From NCBI RefSeq assembly GCF_046630445.1, contig NC_092340.1, positions 38,688,501-38,752,500 of the forward strand: a DNA stretch of 64,000 nt, in the 5' to 3' direction. Numbering within the stretch: the first letter of the stretch is position 1; every line of letters starts with the position of its first letter. The notes under the pieces are model-generated. The model was not told where the DNA came from and made no database searches. It saw only the letters and a program-made list of their open reading frames with translations. This DNA is from Rutidosis leptorrhynchoides. Taxonomy: Eukaryota > Streptophyta > Magnoliopsida > Asterales > Asteraceae. Below are positions 12,480 to 21,759 of this stretch, one piece after another. The position numbers and the translations under genes are program-made.

Positions 12480-12820
12480 TAGAGGTGGCAACATGGGCGA
12501 GTCTCGAAAGGGGTCAAATCGGGTAACTTTTCAATACAGGCTAGCATACGTTGTATTGACTCGGTAAAACACTTTTTGACATCCTACCTTAAAGAAATAG
12601 TTATTGTATTGAACATAAATATATTATAACATCTATACTAGACTACTAGTCTATACTAGTAAAGTAATAATCTTTTTTCTATTTCAAATAAAATCGATTT
12701 AGGAGGTTTTAAATAGTTCTACAATTTGAGCAACTCTTGACCAGTTTGACCCCATTCTAACTTTTAGAAGTTACCCAAATTAACCTCATTTGAAGTCAGG
12801 AGGTTGAAATTGCCACCCTT
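12480..12820. mobile_element. hAT-like MITE in the TON1 3' region
   Basis: About 340 bp with inverted ends (gaggtggcaa on the left, ttgccaccc on the right) and partly mirrored inner sequence (gggtcaaatcgggtaactttt against agaagttacccaaatt). This is a common plant hAT-MITE type. No clean 8 bp duplication is visible. It lies in what would be the last TON1 intron. Confidence 0.5.
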
Positions 12821-13031
12821 AGTTGTGTTATTTACAATGAATTTCTCTTATAGTTTAGTACATAGGGCTATTACGTTGATAACTTTTAGTGCATAATAAG
12901 ATACATTCATTGGGTTAGTATTTATGTTATTGGCTTATAATATAATTAGTTATTATGTATTATGTACGAGAATCTAATGTTTGATATGCACGTTTATGAG
13001 TCTGAACTTCAACTTGTAAATTGTGTTTCAG

Positions 13032-13068
13032 GCATGGTGGGGACGAGGGCAACGAAGACCACATGTAA
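13032..13068 (+). other. Possible last TON1 exon, downstream of the in-frame stop
   Basis: After a good acceptor (tgtttcag, ending at 13031) this 37 bp segment reads HGGDEGNEDHM and a stop, like the acidic end of TON1. A donor at 12404-12405 would join it in phase with exon 6, but the TAA at 12390-12392 precedes that junction. Either the stop is recent and the exon is now 3' UTR, or the protein normally ends at 12392. Confidence 0.5.
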
Positions 13069-13579
13069 CTTGAATGAGACCTGAGTATCTGTAGTTTGTA
13101 GCCGAATAGTACTATGACTTTCTTCATATATGAGAAAGATGTCTGATAAAGAACTATCGTTCATGTTTAATTCTTTTTAATGTTTTGTTGTTGTTTTACG
13201 TACTACATTTTGTATTCTTTTACGTCTTTCATTTCGAAGGCTGGATATGATTTAGCATATGAAAACAGGCTTGTGTGATCTATTATCATTTTTACTTTTA
13301 CATGATGTTGCTCTTTTGGGGCTTCAAATTCTCATTGTTCAAAGCAATTACTTTGCTTTTGCACTAAGGTGATCAAATCTGATGTAGTGTACAAGTCTTT
13401 CTGCATAATGTATAGACCATTAATGTTTACATAAGTTACAAAACCATACCTTCATATGACTAGTTTTTGTTGTTCAATTATTCTCTGAATTTTAAGTATT
13501 TCTTCATAGGGATAAATATTCCTCTAAAGTTATAAAAGACAAAATATCAGGGAATGGTTCATGTAATTTGTATCAGAAG
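13069..13579. other. TON1 3' flank
   Basis: AT-rich sequence without a gene. It probably holds the TON1 3' UTR and polyadenylation region; no signal stands out clearly. Confidence 0.4.
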
Positions 13580-13782
13580 TCACCAATGGTCCCTATACTT
13601 TTTTTCCTTCAAGGATGATCCTTGTGATTTGCATTTGAATCACCGATGATCCGTGTAGTTTGTATTTTTTCGTCATGGATGGTCCCTATGGATATGCACC
13701 ACAGGGACCATCGGTGATTCACAATAAAAATCACAGGGGCCATCCACGACAAGGAAAAAAAATATACAAGGACCACTAGTGA
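13580..13782. mobile_element. Foldback MITE, about 200 bp
   Basis: The two halves are inverted copies. tcaccaatggtccctata...tttttcctt at 13580-13618 pairs with aaggaaaaaaaatatacaag...agtga at 13751-13782, and the inner pair gaatcaccgatgatcc / gggaccatcggtgattc also matches. It looks like a nearly full-length hairpin, a familiar plant MITE architecture. Target duplication not resolved. Confidence 0.65.
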
Positions 13783-14540
13783 TGTAGGATCATACGTGAG
13801 ATTTTGTCGTTATAAAATATGATTGATCATTTTACATGCTTTGTGAGAGAAAAAAGTAGAGGGCCACTATTTATTGTATGTATCTATAAATCTGATGTAT
13901 TATCTAAAGCACCCGGTTTGACAAAACAACTTAGACCATTCCCATTCACGAAATCTTTCTTAAAATTAACTCAGTGCTACATCAATGTCACACCAAAATT
14001 TCATTCCCATCGGCCATGTGTAACACATCACATTTCACTCACATCCATGACATATCCATCACATTTTTCCTCACACATACTAAATTATTTAATTAGTAGT
14101 ATAACTTTAAAAAGCAAAATGTCCCTAAAAAAATGCATGTTGCTCGCGATGAAAAATGTTGCTTAATCACGAAATGAAGGACAAAGCAATAATGGCTAGC
14201 CTTTAGCTAGCCGCTAATATTGGCGCCAATATGAAGCTCACATGGAAAACAATCTTTGATCGAGACATTGGCGAAAACTTAGTCTTAGTAGTTGAAGAGC
14301 TAGTATTTGAAGGTTATATTCCAAGCTAGAAGTTTGACCATTATATTTTGTATAAATATTTTGTGAACGGCATATTTTATAAAGATTTAAGAGACAAAAT
14401 TGCACCATTGGTCCCCAAACTTCATATTGTTGCAAGTTTAACTGCATTTTTTACACCAAAACCCTTCTATTTATAGTAATACTCGGCTAAATATTAGTAA
14501 AATCTGTTTGATTAAACTTATAATCTTGTATTACATTCAG
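13783..14540. other. Intergenic, nothing recognised
   Basis: AT-rich sequence with a 115-codon frame (13819-14166) of unlikely composition and no recognisable motif. A small palindrome (ctagcctttagctag, then attggcgccaat) sits at about 14192-14231. I see no supported gene. Confidence 0.4.
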
Positions 14541-14780
14541 ATCTTGATCCTGATAAACAACTCGACTGGAACACGAGAATGAAAATAGGTGCAGGTGCAG
14601 CAAAAGGCCTGGAATATTTATGATAAAGCTACATCTCCTGTTATATAAGGTGACCACAAGTGCTCAAATAATTTGCTACTTGAAGAATATAATCTTATTT
14701 TGGGCTGGCCATGTTGGGACCCGTTGGTGACAACACTCACGTATCGACGAGAGTGATGAAGACTTACGGACTTACGGGTA
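14541..14780 (+). pseudogene. Receptor-like cytoplasmic kinase (PBS1/PBL type) fragment
   Basis: After an acceptor-like ttacattcag the sequence reads [19 protein letters not shown] and AAKGLEYL, which is kinase subdomain VIa of RLCK-VII proteins. A 2-base deletion at the usual LHD junction shifts the frame. It then continues with SPVI, a stop where YRDLK is expected (the HRD loop is lost), [10 protein letters not shown], a degraded DFG region, and [15 protein letters not shown]. Upstream and downstream exons are absent, so this is a gene fragment that cannot make a working kinase. Intact relatives act in plasma-membrane immune and developmental signalling. Confidence 0.75.
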
Positions 14781-14992
14781 AATGTAGACTGTTAAAGAGT
14801 ACAACTTTCAATGCAGTAGTATATGTGAACTGTTAAAGAGTTCAACTTTCAGTGCAGGCACGGGCCATTTTTTTTTCGAAAAGCAATAAGATTCTTAATA
14901 TAAAAACTCGAGGCAGTAAAGGGGGAGGCCCTCCCGCACAGTACATCAAGAAATCGAAGAATACACCACCTGGAGATCTACTCGAAGGCTAC

Positions 14993-15025
<33 letters not shown>

Positions 15026-15330
15026 AACAAGCTGGGTACTAAATAACATCCTACTTGTGCAAAACTATAGTTATAGGCAGACAAGAAGTTGTTGAGTTAG
15101 CTGCACGCAGTTGCATCAGTATCTACCCAATTAACAAGGGTTTTTTTAACAACTAAACAAACAAATGGCTAATGAGCTTTATATATAAGTTATTATATAA
15201 ACTGTATCAAAGAAAAAAAAAAGTACAGAAAATATTACTATTCTAATAGTATCTCTTAAAACCAATCTGAACACAAGATACTGAAATTTTACCCGAACCT
15301 TATTTATAGACATCGTTTTCATCTACTAAC
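14781..15330. other. Intergenic with a 27-base A tract
   Basis: No gene seen. An uninterrupted A run at about 14997-15023 follows ctcgaaggctactgt and could be the tail of a retroposed transcript, but I see no source gene before it. An imperfect direct repeat (gttaaagagt.caactttca.tgcag) occurs at about 14789-14816 and 14830-14858. Confidence 0.4.
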
Positions 15331-15441
15331 CAATACCATCATCAGCCAACGGTACCTACTCCATTTATCGAGCTGCTATTCTACTAGCTTCTCCTGTAAT
15401 TTTTGCACCACCATTAGGTATTGTTCATCGCCAACAAGTAA
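15331..15441 (-). pseudogene. Unidentified coding-like stretch, minus strand
   Basis: The minus strand reads GDEQYLMVVQKLQEKLVE, a stop, then QLDKWSRYRW. The composition and helical character look coding, but I cannot assign a family. The copia element at 15468-21005 is inserted only a few bases upstream of this stretch on that strand. A possible acceptor (ctgcag) lies beyond the copia at about 21023-21028. It could be a relic exon or chance. Confidence 0.25.
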
Positions 15442-15467
15442 CAACCTTTACATCAGTATGCTCTTCT

Positions 15468-16224
15468 TGTTGGGTTTTGTTATTGGGTTTCCAAATATGA
15501 GTAAGTATTAACAAGCCCAAGCCCAACAAAATTAGGCCCATTGCTTGGTTGACTTGGTCAAGCATAGGAGGGCATCTTAAAACATCAAGTTGCAGCTGTT
15601 TTCATTATCAAGAGTGCAAGAGAGATCAAGAAAAAGAGTCAAAACCCCAATTCCCGTCTACAGTGACAGCAGGCCAGAAAACCTTCGATCCCCGGAGATC
15701 CGACCGTTGAATCTTCACAATTTTTGGACTGTGTCTTCCTGACATCAGTGCCAACATTTTCAACCGTTGAATTCGTCTAATAAGGTCTGTAGGTCGTGTT
15801 CTTGCTGCTGGAACAGAGAGCAGATTTTTGGGTGAGATAATTCCTCTTTTGTCTTTTTAGGTTGTTCATATACTTGTTGATTGTTGTAGTTCAAGAGTAT
15901 GATGATGTTGTATACCTCTATATGATCTAGAGAAGACCTATTGTATTGTTCTCTTTGTTGATGATAGTGGAATTTAAGTGGCTTACGAGTCCCGTGGTTT
16001 TTACTCTCGATTTTGAGAGGTTTTCCACGTAAAAATTCTCGTGTGTATTGTGTGTGCTCGATTATTGTTATTAGCTGATTTGGTACTAAATTGGGACTGA
16101 TTTAGGTTGGTTTTGATATAGCTTGTTTGTTAGTTTCCTCACGGGTTCATACGGGTCGGGAAATGCTTGTCAAACGGGTTTGTTTCCGCTTTGTAGATTG
16201 CCCGTTGTGATTATTTTCCCATCA
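15468..16224 (+). repeat. 5' LTR of the copia element
   Basis: Starts TGTTGGGTTTTG and ends CCCATCA; 757 bp. It supplies promoter, transcription start and polyadenylation signal. No TATA box was assigned with confidence. Confidence 0.95.
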
Positions 16225-16227
16225 AAT

Positions 16228-16239
16228 TGGTATCAGAGC
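16228..16239 (+). other. Primer-binding site of the copia element
   Basis: TGGTATCAGAGC, complementary to initiator tRNA-Met, a few bases after the LTR end. Confidence 0.95.
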
Positions 16240-16268
16240 TAGGTTATTTGATTTGACTTGTGTGAAAG

Positions 16269-19200
16269 ATGGAAGCTAATACAAGTAAAATGATTAGTTT
16301 AAATGGTTCAAATTATCATGTTTGGAAAGGTAAAATGGAGGATCTTCTTTATGTGAAAGATTATTATTTGCCTGTTTTTACTGAGGATAAACCTGAGGAA
16401 AAATCTGATGCTCAATGGAAAATTTTGCATAGACAAGTATGTGGGTATATTCGGCAGTGGGTTGATGATAATGTTGTGAATCATATTACTGGGGAGACTG
16501 ATGCTAAAGCCTTATGGAAAAAGCTTGAGCAGTTATATGAACGAAAGACTGGGAATAACAAGTTGTTCTTAATTAAGCAGATGATGGCTTTGAAGTATCA
16601 TGATGGGACTCCTATTACAGATCACCTAAATGCATATCAGGGTATTATAAATCAGCTTGCAGGTATGGGTATCAAGTTTGAGGATGAGATTCAGGGTCTC
16701 TGGTTACTTGGTACATTACCGGACTCTTGGGAGACTTTTAGGACATCTTTGTCCAACTCTGCACCGAATGGTACTATCACCATGGAATTGGCTAAGGGTA
16801 GTATTTTGAATGAAGAGATGAGAAGAAAGTCACAAGGTTCCTCTTCACAGTCAGATATCTTGGTCACAGAAAAGCGGGGGAGAAGTCATAGTAGAGGTCA
16901 GGGTAAAAGAGGCAATCATCGTAGCAGCTCACGCAAAGGCAAATTTGCTAATGTTGAGTGTTATAATTGTCATGAAAAGGGGCACACAAAGTGGTATTGT
17001 CCAAAGTTGAAGAATGAGAAGAAAAAGGCATATGACAAGAATAAACAAAAGAAAAGTGATGGTGGTGATGATGATAAGGTTGAAGTTAACGCTATCACAG
17101 ATGAGTTCTTTGTTTGTATTGATTATGATATGATTAATCTTACTCATGATGACACGAGTTGGATTGTTGATAGTGGTGCTACATGTCATGTTGCAATTTG
17201 TAGAGATCACTTCTCATCTTACACTCCAGGTGACTATGGATTTGCCAGGATGGGTAATGCCGGGTTATCAAAGATCGTTGGTATTGGAGATGTTTGTTTG
17301 AAATTTGACACGGGAATGGAGTTAGTTTTGCATAATGTAAAACATGTTCCGGATATGAGACTTAATGTTCTTTCAACAGGCATTCTTGATGATGATGGTT
17401 ATTATAACGGTTTTGGTAATGGTATTTGGAAACTAACTCTTGGTTCTATGATAGTGGGAAGAGGCAAGAAAGACTCAAGATTATACATCACGCGTCCGAA
17501 GATCATCCAGAACATTGTTAACGCAGTGGACAATGTTGATTCTACTGAGTTGTGGCATAAAAGACTTGGCCACATGAGTGAAAAGGGGATGTCTATCTTG
17601 TTCAATAAGAATGTGTTGTCGGGTGTTAGTGGTATTGATTTGAGTAAGTGTTCTCACTGTTTGGCAGGGAAACAGACCAGAGTTGCGTTTAAGAGTCATT
17701 CTCCTTTTCGAATGGAGAACATACTTGATCTAGTTCATTCGGATGTTTGTGGGCCTATGAAGACTAGGACACTTGGTGGATGTTCCTACTTTGTTACATT
17801 CATCGATGATCATTCCAGGAAGGTGTGGGTTTATACCTTAAAGTCAAAGGATCAAGTATTTGAAAAGTTTAAGGAATTTCATACACTAGTTGAAAGGCAA
17901 ACGGGGAAGAAACTCAAGTGTATTCGGACTGATAATGGCGGTGAATACATTGGCAGATTTGATGCTTATTGTAAGGAGAATGGTATTCGGCATCAAAAGA
18001 CTCCACCAAAGACACCTCAGTTGAATGGCTTAGCAGAGAGGATGAACAGAACTTTGGTTGAGAGAGTTAGATGTTTGCTTTCACATGCAGGGTTGTCCGA
18101 TTCCTTTTGGGGTGAGGCTTTAAATACGGCAGTTCATATTATTAATCTAACCCCTTGTGTTCCTTTGCATTTTGATGTTCCTAACAGGGTTTGGAGCGGC
18201 AAAGATGTTTCTTACCGTCATTTACGAGTTTTTGGATGTAAAGCTTTTGTTCATGTTCCCAAAGATGAGAGGTCAAAGCTTGATATGAAGACTAAGACAT
18301 GTGTATTCCTCGGCTATGGTGAAGATGATTTTGGGTACAGGTTATATGATCCAGTTCAGAAGAAACTCGTACGAAGCCGAGATGTTGTATTTACAGAAGA
18401 TCAGATGTTAAAAGATGTTGATAAGACAGATTCAGTTCCTCAACCTAGTGCTGATCTTGTTGATTTGGATCCAGTTACTCCACAACATGTTGGAGATGAT
18501 GTTCATAATGATGAACATGGTACTGATGATGATTATGCTCCGGAGCAGGTAGAGATTCCAGTACCAGATATGCCCCCATTTGTCCCACTTAGGCGGTCTA
18601 CCCGAGACCGTCATCCTTCTGTTAGATATTCTGCTGATGAGTATGTATTAGTTACTGATGGGGGGGAGCCAGAATGTTATTCAGAAGCAATGAAAGATGA
18701 GCATAAGAAAGAGTGGGGTGAAGCTATGCAAGATGAGATGAATTCCTTGCATGAGAACAATACTTATGAGCTGGTGAAATTACCTAAAGGCAAGAGAGCT
18801 TTGAGAAACAAATGGGTATTCAAAGTGAAGACAGATGAGCTTACTTCACAACCAAGGTACAAAGCTAGGTTAGTCGTTAAAGGATTCAGCCAGAAAAAGG
18901 GTATTGATTTTGATGAGATTTTCTCACCGGTTGTGAAGATGGGATCTATTCGAGTGGTTCTTGGATTAGCTGCTAGTCTTGATCTTGAGGTTGAACAGAT
19001 GGATGTCAAGACTGCTTTTCTTCACGGTGATTTGGATAAGGAAATCTACATGATGCAACCTGAAGGTTTTCGGGTTAAGGGTAAAGAAAATTATGTTTGT
19101 AGACTTCAGAAAAGTTTATATGGGTTGAAGCAAGCACCGAGACAGTGGTATAAGAAGTTTGAGTCGGTTATAGGAAAGCAAGGCTACCGAAAGACAACTT

Positions 19201-20231
19201 CAGATCATTGTGTTTTCTTTCAGAGGTTTGGTGATGATGATTTCATCATATTGTTGTTATACGTTGATGATATGTTGATTGTTGGTAAAAATATTAAAAG
19301 AATTGCGCAGTTGAAGCGAGAATTGAGCAAGTCTTTTGCTATGAAAGACTTGGGGCCAGCAAAACAGATTCTTGGCATTCGAATTTCTAGAGATAGAGGT
19401 GCTAAGACGTTACATATATCACAAGAGCAATACATTGAAAAGGTGCTAAGTAGATTCAACATGAAGAATGCTAAAGTGGTTAGTTCCCCTCTTACAAACA
19501 ACTTTAAGCTAACAGAAAGAGATTGTCCTACTTCAAAGGAGGATGTTGAGGAGATGGATATAGTTCCATATGCATCAGCAGTTGGTAGCTTGATGTATGC
19601 TATGGTGTGTACTAGGCCAGATATAGCTCATGCGGTAGGTGTTGTTAGTCGGTTTATGTCAAATCCGGGTAAGAAGCATTGGGAAGCGGTTAAATGGATT
19701 ATGAGATACTTACGAGGTACTTCAAAGTTAGGTATCACATTCGGAAATGGAGAGCCGATGCTTGTTGGTTATACAGACTCAGATATGGCAGGAAACAAAG
19801 ATAACATGAAATCCACTTCTGGATATTTGATGACTTTCGCAGGGGGAGCAGTTTCATGGCAATCAAGGTTACAAAAGTGTGTTGCATTGTCTACGACCGA
19901 GGCTGAATATATGGCAGCAACAGAAGCGTGCAAAGAACTATTGTGGATGAAAAGGTTTCTACAAGACCTTGGGTTTAAACAATCACGATATGTGGTTCTT
20001 TGTGATAATGAGAGTGCGATTCATTTGGCTAGAAATTCTATGTATCATAAGCGGACAAAACATATAGATGTGCGGTATCATTGGATTAGAGAACGTCTTG
20101 AAGATGGTTCGTTTGAACTTGATAAAGTTCACACTGATGATAATGGTTCCGACATGTTCACAAAGGCTTTAGCAAGTGAGAAGCTCAAGGTATGTTGCTC
20201 GATCGCCGGGATGGCGATTCCTTCCTCATAA
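16269..20231 (+). CDS. gag-pol: Copia gag-pol polyprotein, intact, 1320 residues
   Basis: One uninterrupted frame starting MEANTSKMISLNGSNYHVWK at the first ATG after the primer-binding site. Domains in order: UBN2-type gag (about 1-220); CCHC knuckle CYNCHEKGHTKWYC (about 231); aspartic protease WIVDSGATCHV (about 297-307); integrase zinc region LWHKRLGHM...CSHC (about 426-465); integrase core with SDVCGP, RTDNGGEY (about 551) and a downstream Glu; reverse transcriptase with MDVKTAFLHGDL and catalytic YVDD (about 997); RNase H with TDSD (about 1169) and LSTTEAEYMA. Length and order match Tnt1/Tto-type Tork elements, which encode everything in one frame. Particles form in the cytoplasm and integration is nuclear. 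All catalytic motifs I checked are present. Confidence 0.97.
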   Translation: MEANTSKMISLNGSNYHVWKGKMEDLLYVKDYYLPVFTEDKPEEKSDAQWKILHRQVCGYIRQWVDDNVVNHITGETDAKALWKKLEQLYERKTGNNKLFLIKQMMALKYHDGTPITDHLNAYQGIINQLAGMGIKFEDEIQGLWLLGTLPDSWETFRTSLSNSAPNGTITMELAKGSILNEEMRRKSQGSSSQSDILVTEKRGRSHSRGQGKRGNHRSSSRKGKFANVECYNCHEKGHTKWYCPKLKNEKKKAYDKNKQKKSDGGDDDKVEVNAITDEFFVCIDYDMINLTHDDTSWIVDSGATCHVAICRDHFSSYTPGDYGFARMGNAGLSKIVGIGDVCLKFDTGMELVLHNVKHVPDMRLNVLSTGILDDDGYYNGFGNGIWKLTLGSMIVGRGKKDSRLYITRPKIIQNIVNAVDNVDSTELWHKRLGHMSEKGMSILFNKNVLSGVSGIDLSKCSHCLAGKQTRVAFKSHSPFRMENILDLVHSDVCGPMKTRTLGGCSYFVTFIDDHSRKVWVYTLKSKDQVFEKFKEFHTLVERQTGKKLKCIRTDNGGEYIGRFDAYCKENGIRHQKTPPKTPQLNGLAERMNRTLVERVRCLLSHAGLSDSFWGEALNTAVHIINLTPCVPLHFDVPNRVWSGKDVSYRHLRVFGCKAFVHVPKDERSKLDMKTKTCVFLGYGEDDFGYRLYDPVQKKLVRSRDVVFTEDQMLKDVDKTDSVPQPSADLVDLDPVTPQHVGDDVHNDEHGTDDDYAPEQVEIPVPDMPPFVPLRRSTRDRHPSVRYSADEYVLVTDGGEPECYSEAMKDEHKKEWGEAMQDEMNSLHENNTYELVKLPKGKRALRNKWVFKVKTDELTSQPRYKARLVVKGFSQKKGIDFDEIFSPVVKMGSIRVVLGLAASLDLEVEQMDVKTAFLHGDLDKEIYMMQPEGFRVKGKENYVCRLQKSLYGLKQAPRQWYKKFESVIGKQGYRKTTSDHCVFFQRFGDDDFIILLLYVDDMLIVGKNIKRIAQLKRELSKSFAMKDLGPAKQILGIRISRDRGAKTLHISQEQYIEKVLSRFNMKNAKVVSSPLTNNFKLTERDCPTSKEDVEEMDIVPYASAVGSLMYAMVCTRPDIAHAVGVVSRFMSNPGKKHWEAVKWIMRYLRGTSKLGITFGNGEPMLVGYTDSDMAGNKDNMKSTSGYLMTFAGGAVSWQSRLQKCVALSTTEAEYMAATEACKELLWMKRFLQDLGFKQSRYVVLCDNESAIHLARNSMYHKRTKHIDVRYHWIRERLEDGSFELDKVHTDDNGSDMFTKALASEKLKVCCSIAGMAIPSS

Positions 20232-20235
20232 TTGG

Positions 20236-20248
20236 AAAGGGGGAGATT
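20236..20248 (+). other. Polypurine tract of the copia element
   Basis: AAAGGGGGAGATT-like purine run directly before the 3' LTR; primes plus-strand DNA synthesis. Confidence 0.85.
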
Positions 20249-21005
20249 TGTTGGGTTTTGTTATTGGGTTTCCAAATATGAGTAAGTATTAACAAGCCCA
20301 AGCCCAACAAAATTAGGCCCATTGCTTGGTTGACTTGGTCAAGCATAGGAGGGCATCTTAAAACATCAAGTTGCAGCTGTTTTCATTATCAAGAGTGCAA
20401 GAGAGATCAAGAAAAAGAGTCAAAACCCCAATTCCCGTCTACAGTGACAGCAGGCCAGAAAACCTTCGATCCCCGGAGATCCGACCGTTGAATCTTCACA
20501 ATTTTTGGACTGTGTCTTCCTGACATCAGTGCCAACATTTTCAACCGTTGAATTCGTCTAATAAGGTCTGTAGGTCGTGTTCTTGCTGCTGGAACAGAGA
20601 GCAGATTTTTGGGTGAGATAATTCCTCTTTTGTCTTTTTAGGTTGTTCATATACTTGTTGATTGTTGTAGTTCAAGAGTATGATGATGTTGTATACCTCT
20701 ATATGATCTAGAGAAGACCTATTGTATTGTTCTCTTTGTTGATGATAGTGGAATTTAAGTGGCTTACGAGTCCCGTGGTTTTTACTCTCGATTTTGAGAG
20801 GTTTTCCACGTAAAAATTCTCGTGTGTATTGTGTGTGCTCGATTATTGTTATTAGCTGATTTGGTACTAAATTGGGACTGATTTAGGTTGGTTTTGATAT
20901 AGCTTGTTTGTTAGTTTCCTCACGGGTTCATACGGGTCGGGAAATGCTTGTCAAACGGGTTTGTTTCCGCTTTGTAGATTGCCCGTTGTGATTATTTTCC
21001 CATCA
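20249..21005 (+). repeat. 3' LTR of the copia element
   Basis: 757 bp. No difference from the 5' LTR was noticed on reading both through. Confidence 0.95.
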
Positions 21006-21416
21006 CTTCTTCTGACTTTGTCTGCAGTTTTAAAAAAAAATTATTAGCTTTGTTAATAAGTTGCATCATAGAATGAACCAAGTGGCCACTAAAGTCAAGA
21101 ATTAACCTAGTTCTTGTCGCGCCAGCCGAGCCCAAACGGTCTAGATAACAGACTTGTCTTTCTTGCAGGTAATTCTTGAGAAAGTTCTTGACTTGTTTTT
21201 ATTGCTGATGATGAATCTTGATTTGCAGATGTACAAGATAAACCAAGCTTTTATTTTTCAAAGTTTTAATTAATACCAATAAATGAAAAGAACAAAATGT
21301 ATGTGGGTCGAACATTTTAAAGAAGAAAGCATCAGAACATTTTAAAGAAGGGTTTATAATTTGGTAGTATATCGAACTTTACACCTGTTACTATTGTATG
21401 CGTCTAACTTCAAAAA
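21006..21416. other. Flank of copia insertion, nothing firm
   Basis: Continues the sequence left of 15463. Contains cttgcag/ttgcag acceptor-like strings in AT-rich context and no clear frame on either strand. Confidence 0.35.
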
Positions 21417-21578
21417 ATCCTATTGTATGTATTCAAGTTTTAAAATCATTTATGTATGATATCTGCAATATTTTTTGCTACATAATTTGATGTGTTTTTT
21501 TTGTAAATTCTATACATACAATAGTAAGTTAAATTCTAAAAAAGAAGGGCTTGAAACTTGAATGCATACAATAGGATT
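21417..21578. mobile_element. Small foldback MITE-like element
   Basis: aatcctattgtatgtattca at 21416-21435 is repeated inverted as ttgaatgcatacaataggatt at about 21558-21578, with an AT-rich centre. A further direct copy of the motif (cttgaatacatacaatatt) follows at about 21612-21630. Element limits are uncertain. Confidence 0.45.
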
Positions 21579-21759
21579 TAGTGAAACCGAACCAAGGTAC
21601 TGCATTTTGTTCTTGAATACATACAATATTAGTGTTCCTTTGAGACAGCCCAAAATAGAAGGTATTGCATTTTATTGGTAGGAGAAAGTTTATTGACTTG
21701 AGTATTGCAGATCTTTTTTCTTCTAGTACCTTGCACAGCTCAATTTTTAACCATGCCAC

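Larger units (their letters stand above)
15468..21005 (+). mobile_element. Complete Ty1/copia retrotransposon, Tork lineage, TSD cttct
   Basis: A 5538 bp element with 757 bp LTRs at each end, flanked by cttct at 15463-15467 and 21006-21010. Order: LTR, tRNA-Met primer-binding site, single gag-pol frame, polypurine tract, LTR. The two LTRs read the same throughout by eye. With the open frame this marks it as the youngest large insertion in the window and possibly still mobile. Confidence 0.97.

Noticed and set aside
13819-14166. 115-codon plus-strand frame
   Set aside because: No motif, biased composition from CA-rich DNA, no supporting context.
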